DNA of 64,000 nucleotides from Opitutales bacterium (GTDB lineage Bacteria > Verrucomicrobiota > Verrucomicrobiia > Opitutales > Oceanipulchritudinaceae): the NCBI GenBank assembly GCA_020831485.1, contig JAFIGG010000006.1:1-64000 (forward strand), in the 5' to 3' direction. Below are positions 17,873-31,114 of the stretch, in pieces. The position numbers and the translations under genes were made by a program. The notes under the pieces are model-generated. The model did no database searches. It was given only the letters and a program-made list of their open reading frames with translations, and was not told the origin of the DNA. How positions within the stretch are numbered: position 1 is the first letter of the stretch; each line of letters begins with the position of its first letter.

Positions 17873-20509
17873 ATGCGAAATCCCGTTTTAATAATCCTGT
17901 TGGCCGTAGGCTTCTGTCTGCCTGCGTTTTCCGGCGTGGCAGTTGCTCAGGCTTCTCCCGCGGGCGCTGTGCCCTTGGTCGATGTTCCGGTGGACAGTTT
18001 GGAGTGGGCGCGTGACCGCCTGCGGATCGAAGCGGCGGAATCGGCGCTCGCCAGTGGCTTTCCTGCCTTCGCTCTTGAGTTATTGCCTGAAGCTTCGGAC
18101 CGCAGCTACTGGGCCGATTCGGTATTGGAGTCGGTCTGGCTGATTCGTTTGCGGTCCTGGGTCGCGCTTGGGAATATGAGTCGGGCAGGGGCTGCGCTGC
18201 GGGCCTATCCGTTGCCTGACAATGACAGCCTGCGCCTGATCGAGGCTGCCATCGCATTCAGTCAGAACCAGCGTTCACGCATGCTGGAATTGTTGGCGGC
18301 GATCGATTCCGATCGACTCGACCGTGATGAGCGCGCCTGGTATGCATTGTTTCGGGCCCTAAATTATCAGGCGGACCGAAACCTCGATGTTGCCTCGGAC
18401 TGGTTTCAGCGGGCCGAGCAGCTTGCGGACTCGGCCGTACTTCGTGCCAATTTTGAGATTACACGATTTCGCCAGGAACTACGGGGCGGCCCGCCGAGCG
18501 AGGCGACTTTGGGTGGTTTGAGGGAAACCGCACGCCATTTGCAGGGCGAGCTCGGCGGCTTTGAAGCCGCGCGCCTGCTGGCCATCGGCTTGGCGCAGCA
18601 TGGCCGCATGGAAGAGGCTTTGCAGCTGATTGACCGTCAGTTGCAAATGCCCGGACTCACCCGCTCGGGTTTGCGGCCGCAGTTTCTGTTTTTATTGGGC
18701 ATGATCGCCGGTGAGCACAGTGGGCGCGGACGGCTGGCCCTGACCCAGCTTATTTCAGATACATCCGCAGACCTTTACACCCTTGAAGCGGCATTGTTTT
18801 TGCTCGCGCAGGGGTCCACTGATGGCAATCCCCGGGCCCGTTTTCTGGAGGCCTTGAGTGAGTGGTTGGATTCCCCCAGGCCTCATCCCCTGCGACAGCA
18901 GATGCTGGCCCTGAGGGCCACGCTCGCCGCTGCCGGGGGCGCCGTCGCCGAAGCGGAAACGGATGCGCAGGCGCTGTTGCAGAATTACCCGGATTCGCCG
19001 CTGGCGGTTGAGGCCCTGCGCCTGCTGGCGCAGCTGTCCTGGGAAAGGGAGCCTCCCCGTTACCGGACCGCTGCCGGCTACCTGAACCGCCTCCGCCAGC
19101 GGATTCCAGAGGGCGCGCGCCGGGCCCAACTGGGGCTTCTGATGGCAGACTGCTATTATTTGAACGGAGACTTTGTCAGTGCTTCGGACGCCTACAGTAG
19201 CGTCCTGCAGGAGTTGCGGGATCCTGAGCTCATCGCTCGGGCTCTGTATCAGCAGGTTCAGTCTGAAATAGAAGCCGGTCGTCTGGACCGCGCGACGGCA
19301 ATCCTCGACAATGCGGGCTCGGAGGGACGTCTGGACGCCGGAACCCGTTGGAGGGCCGAATGGAATTTGATGGACGCACTCAAGGCCGGGGATGCAGTCG
19401 ACGGGGCGCTTGAGCGCCTCGAAAACCTGCTTTCCGATTCCGGTATGACCGTTGCTGCGGATACTGAGCTGTCGGTGCGCCTGGCCTGGCTGCGTGCGCG
19501 CTTGACTCTGGATATCGGTGCTCCAGATTCCGCTCTGGAGCAGTCTCAGGTCCTGCTGGCGCGCTTGAGGGACGGCGATGGAAGCTACACCCAGTTGCAA
19601 GGGGAGTTGCGCGATGGGGTTATAAGCCATACCCTGATGCTGATCGGGGAGGCGTGGTATGCGCTCGGGGATGCGTCCGAGGCTCAGGCTGTATTCGCTC
19701 AATTGCGTGAGGAATTTGAGGGCTCGGGGCCTGCTATTCTGTCCTTTCTGGTTGAGGCGCGCCAGTCGGCGAGGGGCGATGCTCTGGTGGATGCTCAGCA
19801 ATCGCTGATTCAGTTGGTGAACCTGTTCCCGGACAGCCGCTACGCTCCCATCGCCCTGTGGGAGGCCGCGATTCATGCCGAAGGGCGGGGGATTCAGTCT
19901 CAATTGCGTGAGGCGGTTCAGCTTTTGGAGCGTCTGGTCGATGACTACCCGGATCATGGCCTTGTTTTCTACGCGCGCCTGAAGCAGGGAGACCTTTTGC
20001 GGCGGTTGAATGATTTTGGCACTGCGCTGATTGTTTACGACCGCTTGATCCGTTCCCATCCCGACCATCCGGAGCGCTACCGAGCGGAGATGAGTCGGGC
20101 GGATTGCCTGCTTGCGCAGGCCAGTCAGGATCCGGATAGACTGGAAGATGCGCTGGTTGCTTACGAGCGCCTTATGCTGCTGAGCTCGGCGCCTTCGGAC
20201 CTTCGCGCGGAAGCTGTTTACAAGGCTGCGACTGTTTATCAGATCCGTGGTCAGCTCGGCGCTCGGGCGGCGACCCTGTGGTTGCTGGCCGAACGCTATC
20301 TGCAGCCTGATTCCGAGCAGTACGGAACGCTTGGTGCGAGCGGGCGCTACTGGGTCGGTCGTGGCCTGATCGCCCTGGCCGAGCAGTTGGAGAGTCAGGG
20401 TGATACCGCCGGCGCCCGGCGCCTCTACCGAGGCTTGGTCGCCCATCAGTTCCCCGGGAGCCATTTGGCTGCCCGCCGATTAAATACAGAGCCTTTTGCG
20501 ATACCATGA
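17873..20509 (+). CDS. Secreted TPR-repeat protein of the Exb/TonB-like operon
   Basis: 878 residues from the ATG at 17873 (a TTG codon directly precedes it). The N-terminus MRNPVLIILLAVGFCLP followed by AFSGVAVA-QA looks like a Sec signal peptide with cleavage near 26. The rest is almost entirely helical with Ala/Leu/Arg/Glu-rich, 34-residue-like repeats. The clearest TPR units are in the C-terminal third (ALWEAAIHAEGRG; YPDHGLVFYARLKQGDLLRR; TALIVYDRLIRSHPDHPERY; RLYRGLVAHQFPGSHLAARR). Probably a periplasmic scaffold, analogous in position to YbgF/CpoB of Tol-Pal or the TPR partners of TonB systems. First gene of a four-gene operon; its stop overlaps exbB by 4 bases (ATGA). Confidence 0.8.
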   Translation: MRNPVLIILLAVGFCLPAFSGVAVAQASPAGAVPLVDVPVDSLEWARDRLRIEAAESALASGFPAFALELLPEASDRSYWADSVLESVWLIRLRSWVALGNMSRAGAALRAYPLPDNDSLRLIEAAIAFSQNQRSRMLELLAAIDSDRLDRDERAWYALFRALNYQADRNLDVASDWFQRAEQLADSAVLRANFEITRFRQELRGGPPSEATLGGLRETARHLQGELGGFEAARLLAIGLAQHGRMEEALQLIDRQLQMPGLTRSGLRPQFLFLLGMIAGEHSGRGRLALTQLISDTSADLYTLEAALFLLAQGSTDGNPRARFLEALSEWLDSPRPHPLRQQMLALRATLAAAGGAVAEAETDAQALLQNYPDSPLAVEALRLLAQLSWEREPPRYRTAAGYLNRLRQRIPEGARRAQLGLLMADCYYLNGDFVSASDAYSSVLQELRDPELIARALYQQVQSEIEAGRLDRATAILDNAGSEGRLDAGTRWRAEWNLMDALKAGDAVDGALERLENLLSDSGMTVAADTELSVRLAWLRARLTLDIGAPDSALEQSQVLLARLRDGDGSYTQLQGELRDGVISHTLMLIGEAWYALGDASEAQAVFAQLREEFEGSGPAILSFLVEARQSARGDALVDAQQSLIQLVNLFPDSRYAPIALWEAAIHAEGRGIQSQLREAVQLLERLVDDYPDHGLVFYARLKQGDLLRRLNDFGTALIVYDRLIRSHPDHPERYRAEMSRADCLLAQASQDPDRLEDALVAYERLMLLSSAPSDLRAEAVYKAATVYQIRGQLGARAATLWLLAERYLQPDSEQYGTLGASGRYWVGRGLIALAEQLESQGDTAGARRLYRGLVAHQFPGSHLAARRLNTEPFAIP

Positions 20510-21183
20510 TGGATGTTTACCTTGAATACTCTCTCCTCGAAAGGGGAGGACCCCTGGTCTGGCTGCTGTTTGCGGTCAGCCTGTTTGGCTTTACCATTTT
20601 TGTGGAGCGCCTTCTCTTTCTCCATAAGGGGCAGATCCGCACGGAACCCTTCCTGGACGGTATTAAAAACCTGCTCGGCAAGGGCCGCTTGGTGGAGGCC
20701 CTGACAGTTTGTGAAGAGACCCCGGGGCCGGTCCCGGGGGTTGTCAAAGCCGCTTTGTTGCATGCGCGGGAAGACGAGGCCTCTTTGCGGCGGTCAATCG
20801 AATCGGCAGCGCTGGTGGAGATTCCCATTCTTGAGCGGCGTATTGCAGCTTTGGCAGCCATTGCACGGATCGCACCCCTGCTCGGCCTGATTGGTACTTT
20901 ATTGGCGCTTATGGGCGGGTTTATGGCTCTACAGCGGGGCGATGCTACAGCTTATCCCACTTTTGGAGCGCTCGTGGGAACCGTTGGGGAGGCATTTTTG
21001 ACAACTGTAATTGGGCTGATCATTGCGGTGATGTCGCACGTCGCCCATCATTTTCTGAGCGGGCGGGTGCGGGCTTTGGTTCACGACATGGAGTATGCCG
21101 GGCACCATTTGATGCAGCACCTGCTAAACGGTGATGCCGCAAATGGCCCGAAAACGGAGCTTAAAGATGTCGAGCCTGGTTGA
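20506..21183 (+). CDS. exbB: MotA/TolQ/ExbB proton channel family protein
   Basis: 225 residues. Inner-membrane proton-channel subunit that, with ExbD, converts proton motive force into motion of a TonB-like protein. TM1 at about 16-36 (GPLVWLLFAVSLFGFTIFVE), a cytoplasmic domain about 40-120, then TM2-TM3 with IARIAPLLGLIGTLLALMGGF and TFGALVGTVGEAFLTTVIGL, the conserved signature of the family (Pro/Gly-rich TM2, Thr-lined TM3). Translationally coupled to the TPR gene upstream (ATGA overlap) and to exbD downstream (17-base overlap). ExbB and TolQ cannot be separated from sequence alone; the symbol follows the TonB-like gene downstream. Confidence 0.88.
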   Translation: MMDVYLEYSLLERGGPLVWLLFAVSLFGFTIFVERLLFLHKGQIRTEPFLDGIKNLLGKGRLVEALTVCEETPGPVPGVVKAALLHAREDEASLRRSIESAALVEIPILERRIAALAAIARIAPLLGLIGTLLALMGGFMALQRGDATAYPTFGALVGTVGEAFLTTVIGLIIAVMSHVAHHFLSGRVRALVHDMEYAGHHLMQHLLNGDAANGPKTELKDVEPG

Positions 21184-21622
21184 TCCTCTTAATTTGCAGC
21201 AGCGCATGCGGCGGCGCCCACAGGGCGGTCTGGATCCAACCCCATTTATCGACCTGTTGATCATTCTGGCGGTCTTTGCGCTGGCTGTTTCCCGCTTCGT
21301 TCAGGCCCCCGGCATGGAGCTGGATCTCGTGCGGGCAACCAGCTTTACGCACACGCTGGCCACTCCCACGGCCGCTCTAACCATCGATCTGCACGGCTCC
21401 GTATTCTTTCAGGGGCTGAAAATTCCTGAGGAACGGCTGGCTTCCACCTTGCGTGCTTACGTCGAGCAACAAGCCCAGGAACCACTGGTTCTGCTGGTGA
21501 TGGCAGATGTGAGCATGAATCTGGAACACCTGTTTGGGTTGATGGACATGGCCCGTGAAGCGGGCTTTCACCAGGTCCAGCTTGCTGCCGAAGATATATG
21601 GTCCGGACAAAACCCGTTTTGA
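21167..21622 (+). CDS. exbD: ExbD/TolR family protein
   Basis: 151 residues from the ATG at 21167, preceded by GGAG. An upstream in-frame ATG at 21131 lies deeper inside exbB and lacks support. A short cytoplasmic tail (QQRMRRRPQGGLDPTPFID) leads to one TM helix, with the conserved membrane-boundary Asp in PTPFIDLLIILAVF that carries protons in ExbD/TolR. The periplasmic part has the family's alpha/beta pattern (LTIDLHGSVFFQG, PLVLLVMADVSMNLEHLFGLMD, AGFHQVQLA). Works with the preceding ExbB homologue. Confidence 0.87.
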   Translation: MSSLVDPLNLQQRMRRRPQGGLDPTPFIDLLIILAVFALAVSRFVQAPGMELDLVRATSFTHTLATPTAALTIDLHGSVFFQGLKIPEERLASTLRAYVEQQAQEPLVLLVMADVSMNLEHLFGLMDMAREAGFHQVQLAAEDIWSGQNPF

Positions 21623-21625
21623 GCG

Positions 21626-22396
21626 ATGGAGAGCCCCTGGAAGCGCAATCCCTTTTCAATGCCCCTGATCGCAATTGCGATCGCGGTAGGAGGCTTGGCG
21701 GTTCACGTTGCCGGCCTGTTTTGGATTCAGGTTGAGATGCCTGAGAAGCAATCTCCGGTTCGGGACGAAGCCTTTGTTTTTTTTCTTTCCGGCAAGGAAG
21801 GTGCGCTTGATTCCATGCTCGCCGAGCAGGCGGCCTTGCGCGATCCCGCTTCGCTGTTCCTGCCGACCCGTTGGAATCACGCTGCCGACATCAATCAGGT
21901 TGCCAGCTTGCAGGAGGAAACCGAACTGTTTTCGTCCTATCCCCCTGATCTGACCCTGGCGGGTATCCGGTTGCCGACCCCCCAATCCGTTGGCAGCGTA
22001 CCATCTTTCAATGAGCTGGTGCCCGCTGAAGCTCGCTTGGATCTACGTGGTTTTGGGCGCCGGGGCCAGTTGCTGCCCGAAACTTCGCTTGCTGCAGCAC
22101 CTGAGATCCGGAACTTGCGGCTGGTGGGAGAGGCGGTCGACACGGTCAGTGGCAGGCGACAGTATGTGAGCCTGCCGATGGACAGCGACCGGATGCCCTT
22201 TGAAGGGATTCCTGATCCAGCGGTCACCAGTCATCAGATAGTTCACGGCCGCCTGCCGGGAAGCGTTCAGCTCGACCGCTCATCCGGTTTCTCGGATTGG
22301 GACCTCCAGCTTCTGGAGCGCATTGATGCCGGCTACATTCGGCCTGCAACCGGCGACGGTTACTGGCGCATCACCTGGTATTCTCTTGAGGAATGA
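21626..22396 (+). CDS. TonB/TolA-like single-pass periplasmic protein (diverged)
   Basis: 256 residues: a short positively charged N-terminus, one hydrophobic anchor (about 12-33), then a periplasmic region. There is no long Pro/Lys spacer as in classical TonB. The C-terminal 45 residues (GSVQLDRSSGFSDWDLQLLE ... GYWRITWYSLEE) have the shape of a TonB/TolA C-terminal domain: strand, SSG turn, a helix with Asp-Leu, and a final aromatic strand. The similarity is weak and judged by eye. Position directly after exbB-exbD, 3 bases from exbD, makes an energy-transducer role the most reasonable guess. Last gene of the operon. Confidence 0.5.
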   Translation: MESPWKRNPFSMPLIAIAIAVGGLAVHVAGLFWIQVEMPEKQSPVRDEAFVFFLSGKEGALDSMLAEQAALRDPASLFLPTRWNHAADINQVASLQEETELFSSYPPDLTLAGIRLPTPQSVGSVPSFNELVPAEARLDLRGFGRRGQLLPETSLAAAPEIRNLRLVGEAVDTVSGRRQYVSLPMDSDRMPFEGIPDPAVTSHQIVHGRLPGSVQLDRSSGFSDWDLQLLERIDAGYIRPATGDGYWRITWYSLEE

Positions 22397-22531
22397 AGAC
22401 GGCTGTCCATTGTAGGGAGTTAGACTTGCTGCAGCTTTTCAAAAAAAACCGATTCTTACCCGAATTATACTTGACCTTCGAGGGCTGGCTCAGCAAATTG
22501 CGCAACTTTCTTCGAATCCTTTTCTACATGC
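22397..22531 (+). promoter_or_regulatory. Leader of tRNA-Thr-tuf unit with candidate promoter
   Basis: 135 noncoding bases. TTGACC at 22471-22476 is followed after 17 bases by CAAATT (22494-22499), giving a plausible start about 26 bases before the tRNA. An alternative -10, TATACT at 22466-22471 (5/6 match), lies just upstream but lacks a -35 and is preceded by an A tract that could act as an UP-like element. Neither is strong. Confidence 0.3.
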
Positions 22532-22607
<76 letters not shown>

Positions 22608-22683
22608 TGTCTTAAAGATTCATTAAAGTTCAATCCATTCATCGCGTTTTTCGCACTAATTCAAATCAAACCGAATAGCTACC

Positions 22684-23874
<1,191 letters not shown>

Positions 23875-23904
23875 TTAACTTTCCGGGTATAAACCTTTTC
23901 GGTT

Positions 23905-23940
23905 GCCGGGTGTCCTGTAAAGGGCTCCCGGCTTCCCTCT
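23905..23940 (+). terminator. Terminator-like hairpin after tuf
   Basis: GCCGGG-tgt-CCT-gtaa-AGG-gct-CCCGGC forms a two-part stem with a symmetric 3x3 internal loop, followed by TTCCCTCTTCTC. It lies 30 bases after the tuf stop and 22 bases before tRNA-Trp. The T run is interrupted, so it may be a partial terminator or an RNA-processing structure between tuf and the tRNA. Confidence 0.45.
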
Positions 23941-23953
23941 TCTCAAATTTTGC

Positions 23954-24029
23954 AGGGCAGTAGCTCAATTGGTAGAGTAGTGGTCTCCAAAACCATTGGT
24001 TGGGGGTTCGAGTCCCTCCTGCCCTGCCA
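23954..24029 (+). tRNA. tRNA-Trp (anticodon CCA)
   Basis: 76 bases with encoded CCA. Acceptor arms AGGGCAG / CTGCCCT, D-arm AGCTC..GAGT, anticodon loop CTCCAAA with anticodon CCA, T-arm with GGTTCGAGTCC, discriminator G (the usual tRNA-Trp identity base). The order tuf-tRNA-Trp-secE-nusG is a classic bacterial arrangement. Confidence 0.96.
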
Positions 24030-24054
24030 TCTTTTCTCTTAAATCTAATCCACA

Positions 24055-24261
24055 ATGGCGAACCCATTTCGAAAAATCCGCATCTTCTTCGGGGAAACCT
24101 CGCTGGAGTTGAAAAAGGCCGTCTGGCCGACCAAGACCGAACTGCGTGACAGCACGATCGTTGTCTTTATTGCTACGATCCTGTTAGGTATTTACGTGGC
24201 TGTGGCTGACTTCAGTGTTTATAACTGGGTGCAGCTGCTGACGAATTGGGTGCGTGGTTAA
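24055..24261 (+). CDS. secE: Protein translocase subunit SecE
   Basis: 68 residues, the short single-TM form. A cytoplasmic amphipathic helix ends in ELKKAVWPTKTELRDST, the conserved SecE motif, followed by one membrane helix (about 37-58). Part of SecYEG; SecY is encoded at 47.9 kb. Lies 25 bases after tRNA-Trp and 47 bases before nusG. rpmG (L33), often found before secE, is not here. Confidence 0.95.
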   Translation: MANPFRKIRIFFGETSLELKKAVWPTKTELRDSTIVVFIATILLGIYVAVADFSVYNWVQLLTNWVRG

Positions 24262-24308
24262 GGCTCCGCCCGTGGAATCCTATTTTGTATCTATTAAGAG
24301 AAGGTTGA

Positions 24309-24899
24309 ATGGTGTCTGAAGTTAGCAATCCGATTCGCGATGGCCAGTGGTATGTGGTCCAGGTCCTCTCCAACAAGGAGCAGGCGGCCAAACGTTACAT
24401 TGATCGCTACATCGCTGACAACGAATTGGAAGACTACATCTTTGAGGTGTTGATGCCGACCGAGACCGTATCCGAGGTCAAGCAGGGCAAAAAGTCCCAG
24501 CGCCAGCGCAAGCTCTACCCAGGGTACATCTTCATTCACTGTCGTTTGTATGACGAGGATGGGGTGGTCAACCAGAAGGTTTGGTATTACATCAACGGTG
24601 CGGATGGCGTCATCGGCTTTGCCGGCGGCAAGAAACCCGCCGCACTCAAAACCTCCGAGATTGAACGCATTCTCAACCAGGTTGCTGAAGCCGAAGGTAA
24701 GGAAGTGCCAAAAGTTCAGTATGAAGTGGGTGAAGAAGTCAAAATCACCGATGGACCTTTCCTTAATCTCAACGGCCGGATCGACGAAATCGATCCCGAT
24801 CGCGGCAAGCTCAAAATTTCAGTGTCGATTTTCGGCCGCTTTACTCCGGTTGAACTGGAATACTGGCAGGTCGAACGCATTACCGAAGAAAACAACTAA
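24309..24899 (+). CDS. nusG: Transcription termination/antitermination factor NusG
   Basis: 196 residues. The N-terminal NGN domain (about 10-130) contains WYVVQVLSNKEQAAKRYI, RKLYPGYIFIHC and VIGFAGGKKPAAL, which contacts the beta' clamp. The C-terminal KOW domain has VGEEVKITDGPFLNLNGRID and SIFGRFTPVELEYWQVE. Couples RNA polymerase to S10/ribosome or Rho. Sits in the usual secE-nusG-rplK order; start MVSEV at 24309 is preceded by AGAGAAGG. Confidence 0.96.
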   Translation: MVSEVSNPIRDGQWYVVQVLSNKEQAAKRYIDRYIADNELEDYIFEVLMPTETVSEVKQGKKSQRQRKLYPGYIFIHCRLYDEDGVVNQKVWYYINGADGVIGFAGGKKPAALKTSEIERILNQVAEAEGKEVPKVQYEVGEEVKITDGPFLNLNGRIDEIDPDRGKLKISVSIFGRFTPVELEYWQVERITEENN

Positions 24900-24968
24900 T
24901 TAAATGACGTCCTGGCACCGAGATGCCTCTTCTTCGGAGTAGGGGACAGAAAAACCTAGCAAATCCCA

Positions 24969-25394
24969 ATGGCTAAAAAAATTACAGGAACCATCAAGTT
25001 GCAGCTTCCGGCTGGATCTGCCAATCCGGCACCTCCGGTTGGTCCCGCTCTCGGTGCGGCCGGTGTGAACATCATGGCCTTTTGTAAGGACTTCAATGCC
25101 CGTACAAAAGACCAGGCTGGCACGATTCTGCCGACTGTTATCACGGTCTATGCAGACCGCTCGTTTACCTTTATCACCAAGTCGCCTCCGGCTTCTATCC
25201 TCCTCAAAAAGGCGGCTGGAATTGCCAAGGGTTCGGGTGTTCCGAACAAAGACAAGGTCGGCAAGGTGACCCGCAAGCAGGTCGCAGAAATCGCTGAAAC
25301 CAAGAAAAAGGACCTCAATGCCAACTCGCCGGAAGCAGCTGGCCTGATCATCGAGGGCACCGCCCGCTCGATGGGCATTGAAGTCATCGACTGA
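24969..25394 (+). CDS. rplK: 50S ribosomal protein L11
   Basis: 141 residues, the family length. The N-terminal domain [20 protein letters not shown] and [18 protein letters not shown] is the thiostrepton-site proline helix region. The C-terminal rRNA-binding domain has [14 protein letters not shown] and ends [17 protein letters not shown]. Part of the GTPase-associated centre. Starts the L11-L1-L10-L12 group 69 bases after nusG; that gap, where L1 autoregulation acts in E. coli, contains a small GGCA..TGCC hairpin. Confidence 0.97.
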   Translation: MAKKITGTIKLQLPAGSANPAPPVGPALGAAGVNIMAFCKDFNARTKDQAGTILPTVITVYADRSFTFITKSPPASILLKKAAGIAKGSGVPNKDKVGKVTRKQVAEIAETKKKDLNANSPEAAGLIIEGTARSMGIEVID

Positions 25395-25442
25395 TTCGCT
25401 TTTTGAACAAACGCTAAAACCTCCACGGAGGGAGTTTATATC

Positions 25443-26141
25443 ATGCCCAATACAAGCAAACGCATTAATCAGGCCCGGTCGTCATTTGACCGCCTGAACA
25501 AATATCCGCTCGACGAGGCCATTGAGGTTCTCGCCAAGTTTCCCGCCGCAGGCTTCGACGAAACCGTCGAGCTATCCGCGCATCTCGGTGTCGATCCGCG
25601 CCAATCCAATCAGATGGTTCGCGGTATTGTTGAGCTGCCAAATGGCTCTGGCAAGTCGGTGCGTATTGTCGCTTTCTGTGACAATGCGGATGCTGCCAAG
25701 GAAGCGGGTGCAGTTGAGGCCGGAATGGACGACCTGATCGCCAAGGTGCTCGACGGCTGGACCGATTTCGACGTCGCAGTCGCCACGCCTGCAGCGATGA
25801 AAGAAGTGCGCAAGGTCGCCCGTGTCCTCGGACCCCGCGGCCTGATGCCGAATCCAAAATCCGGAACGGTGACCGACGATGTCGAAGCTACCATCCAGAG
25901 CTTGAAAGCCGGTGGCCGTGTTGAGTTCAAAATGGACAAGACCGCCAATATTGGAGTGGTTGTCGGCAAACGTTCTTTCAACGCCGAGCAGTTGAAGGAA
26001 AACCTGGAAACTGTTATTGAGGCGATTGGCAAGGTCAAACCTAGCGGCCTCAAGGGGCAGCGCTACATTCGTTCGATGTCGATTTCCGGCACCATGACAC
26101 CAGGAGTCCGTTTGGACCCCTCCATCTACGCAAAATACTAA
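25443..26141 (+). CDS. rplA: 50S ribosomal protein L1
   Basis: 232 residues. Forms the L1 stalk that guides deacylated tRNA out of the E site. The conserved rRNA-binding segments FDETVELSAHLGVDPRQS, MVRGIVELPNGSGKSVRI and MPNPKSGTVTDDV are seen, with GRVEFKMDKTANIGVVVGK in domain I. Preceded by a GGAGGGAG Shine-Dalgarno. Follows rplK by 48 bases. Confidence 0.97.
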   Translation: MPNTSKRINQARSSFDRLNKYPLDEAIEVLAKFPAAGFDETVELSAHLGVDPRQSNQMVRGIVELPNGSGKSVRIVAFCDNADAAKEAGAVEAGMDDLIAKVLDGWTDFDVAVATPAAMKEVRKVARVLGPRGLMPNPKSGTVTDDVEATIQSLKAGGRVEFKMDKTANIGVVVGKRSFNAEQLKENLETVIEAIGKVKPSGLKGQRYIRSMSISGTMTPGVRLDPSIYAKY

Positions 26142-26156
26142 TTCGAGGAATCCGTC

Positions 26157-26675
26157 ATGCAGATTGAAAAGAAATTTTTAGTAGAAGAAACCGGAGGCTA
26201 CCTCGACAAGTCGGACTACGTCTTCTTCGCAGATTTTACCAAAGTCACGGTTGCCGAGACCGAAAACCTGCGCAAGCAATTGGCTGAATATGGCGCAGAG
26301 TTTCACGTGGTCAAGAACCGCATTCTCAGCCGTGCAGCCCAGGAGCGCGAGATCGAAATCGCCTCCGAGTTGCTGTCTGGTCCGACCGCTATTGTGGTCG
26401 GCGGCACCAACCCTCCCGGCGTAGCCAAGGTTCTTGAAAAGTTCATAAAGGACACCAAGAAGCTTGAGGTTAAGGGTGGATCCCTGTCCAAAAACCCATT
26501 GAGTGCTGCCGAGATCACTGAGTTGTCCAAGCTGCCGACCGAGGAAGTCCTCAAGGCCCAGTTGCTTGGACTCCTCAATCAGCCAGCAACCATGCTGGTA
26601 CGCGTCGTTCAGGCCGTGCCGCAGAGCATGCTCAATGTCCTCCAGGCCAAAGCCGACAAGGAAGGCGAAGCCTGA
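26157..26675 (+). CDS. rplJ: 50S ribosomal protein L10
   Basis: 172 residues. Base of the L7/L12 stalk: the N-terminal rRNA-binding domain (YVFFADFTKVTVAETENLRK, FHVVKNRILSRAA) and a C-terminal helix that binds L12 dimers (LNQPATMLVRVVQAVPQSML). 15 bases after rplA. The 107 bases to rplL contain no clear terminator. Confidence 0.95.
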   Translation: MQIEKKFLVEETGGYLDKSDYVFFADFTKVTVAETENLRKQLAEYGAEFHVVKNRILSRAAQEREIEIASELLSGPTAIVVGGTNPPGVAKVLEKFIKDTKKLEVKGGSLSKNPLSAAEITELSKLPTEEVLKAQLLGLLNQPATMLVRVVQAVPQSMLNVLQAKADKEGEA

Positions 26676-26782
26676 TCGTTTCAATTTAACCCGAATGAAG
26701 TGGTTAGGGAGAAAGCTCCTTAAACGTCAAAAGCACATGCCGTGCGAGTCGCGCTAATCACATCGGAAAGGAAAGACACACT

Positions 26783-27169
<387 letters not shown>

Positions 27170-27206
27170 ACTGAACAGTTATCGTTCAAATCTTATTTCC
27201 AAACAG

Positions 27207-27236
27207 CCAGTCAGGTCCGTTCATGGACCTGTCTGG
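27207..27236 (+). terminator. Attenuator-like hairpin between rplL and rpoB
   Basis: CCAG-T-CAGGTCC / GGACCTG-T-CTGG makes an 11-bp stem with one T-T mismatch and a 6-base loop, followed by a broken T-rich tract (CCTGTTTGTGTTTTCTCTC). In E. coli a partial terminator occupies this same place and lowers rpoBC expression relative to ribosomal proteins. The structure is seen; the role is by analogy. Confidence 0.6.
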
Positions 27237-27311
27237 CCTGTTTGTGTTTTCTCTCTTTCCCGTTCCTGTTCCGGAATCTCACCCGCGTAATATTCCAAAT
27301 CGATCCAACAT

Positions 27312-31091
<3,780 letters not shown>

Positions 31092-31114
31092 CGCAAATTT
31101 ATTTTTAAGCTGCC

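Noticed and set aside
18755-20464. A 569-codon minus-strand open frame opposite the TPR gene
   Set aside because: Covers the TPR-repeat gene, which has a signal peptide, TPR-like pattern and coupling to exbB. The antisense translation is low-complexity Gln/Arg/Leu.
24900-24968. L1-binding leader site before rplK
   Set aside because: There is a small GGCA/TGCC hairpin, but I cannot match it to the L1 target motif by eye, so it is not annotated.
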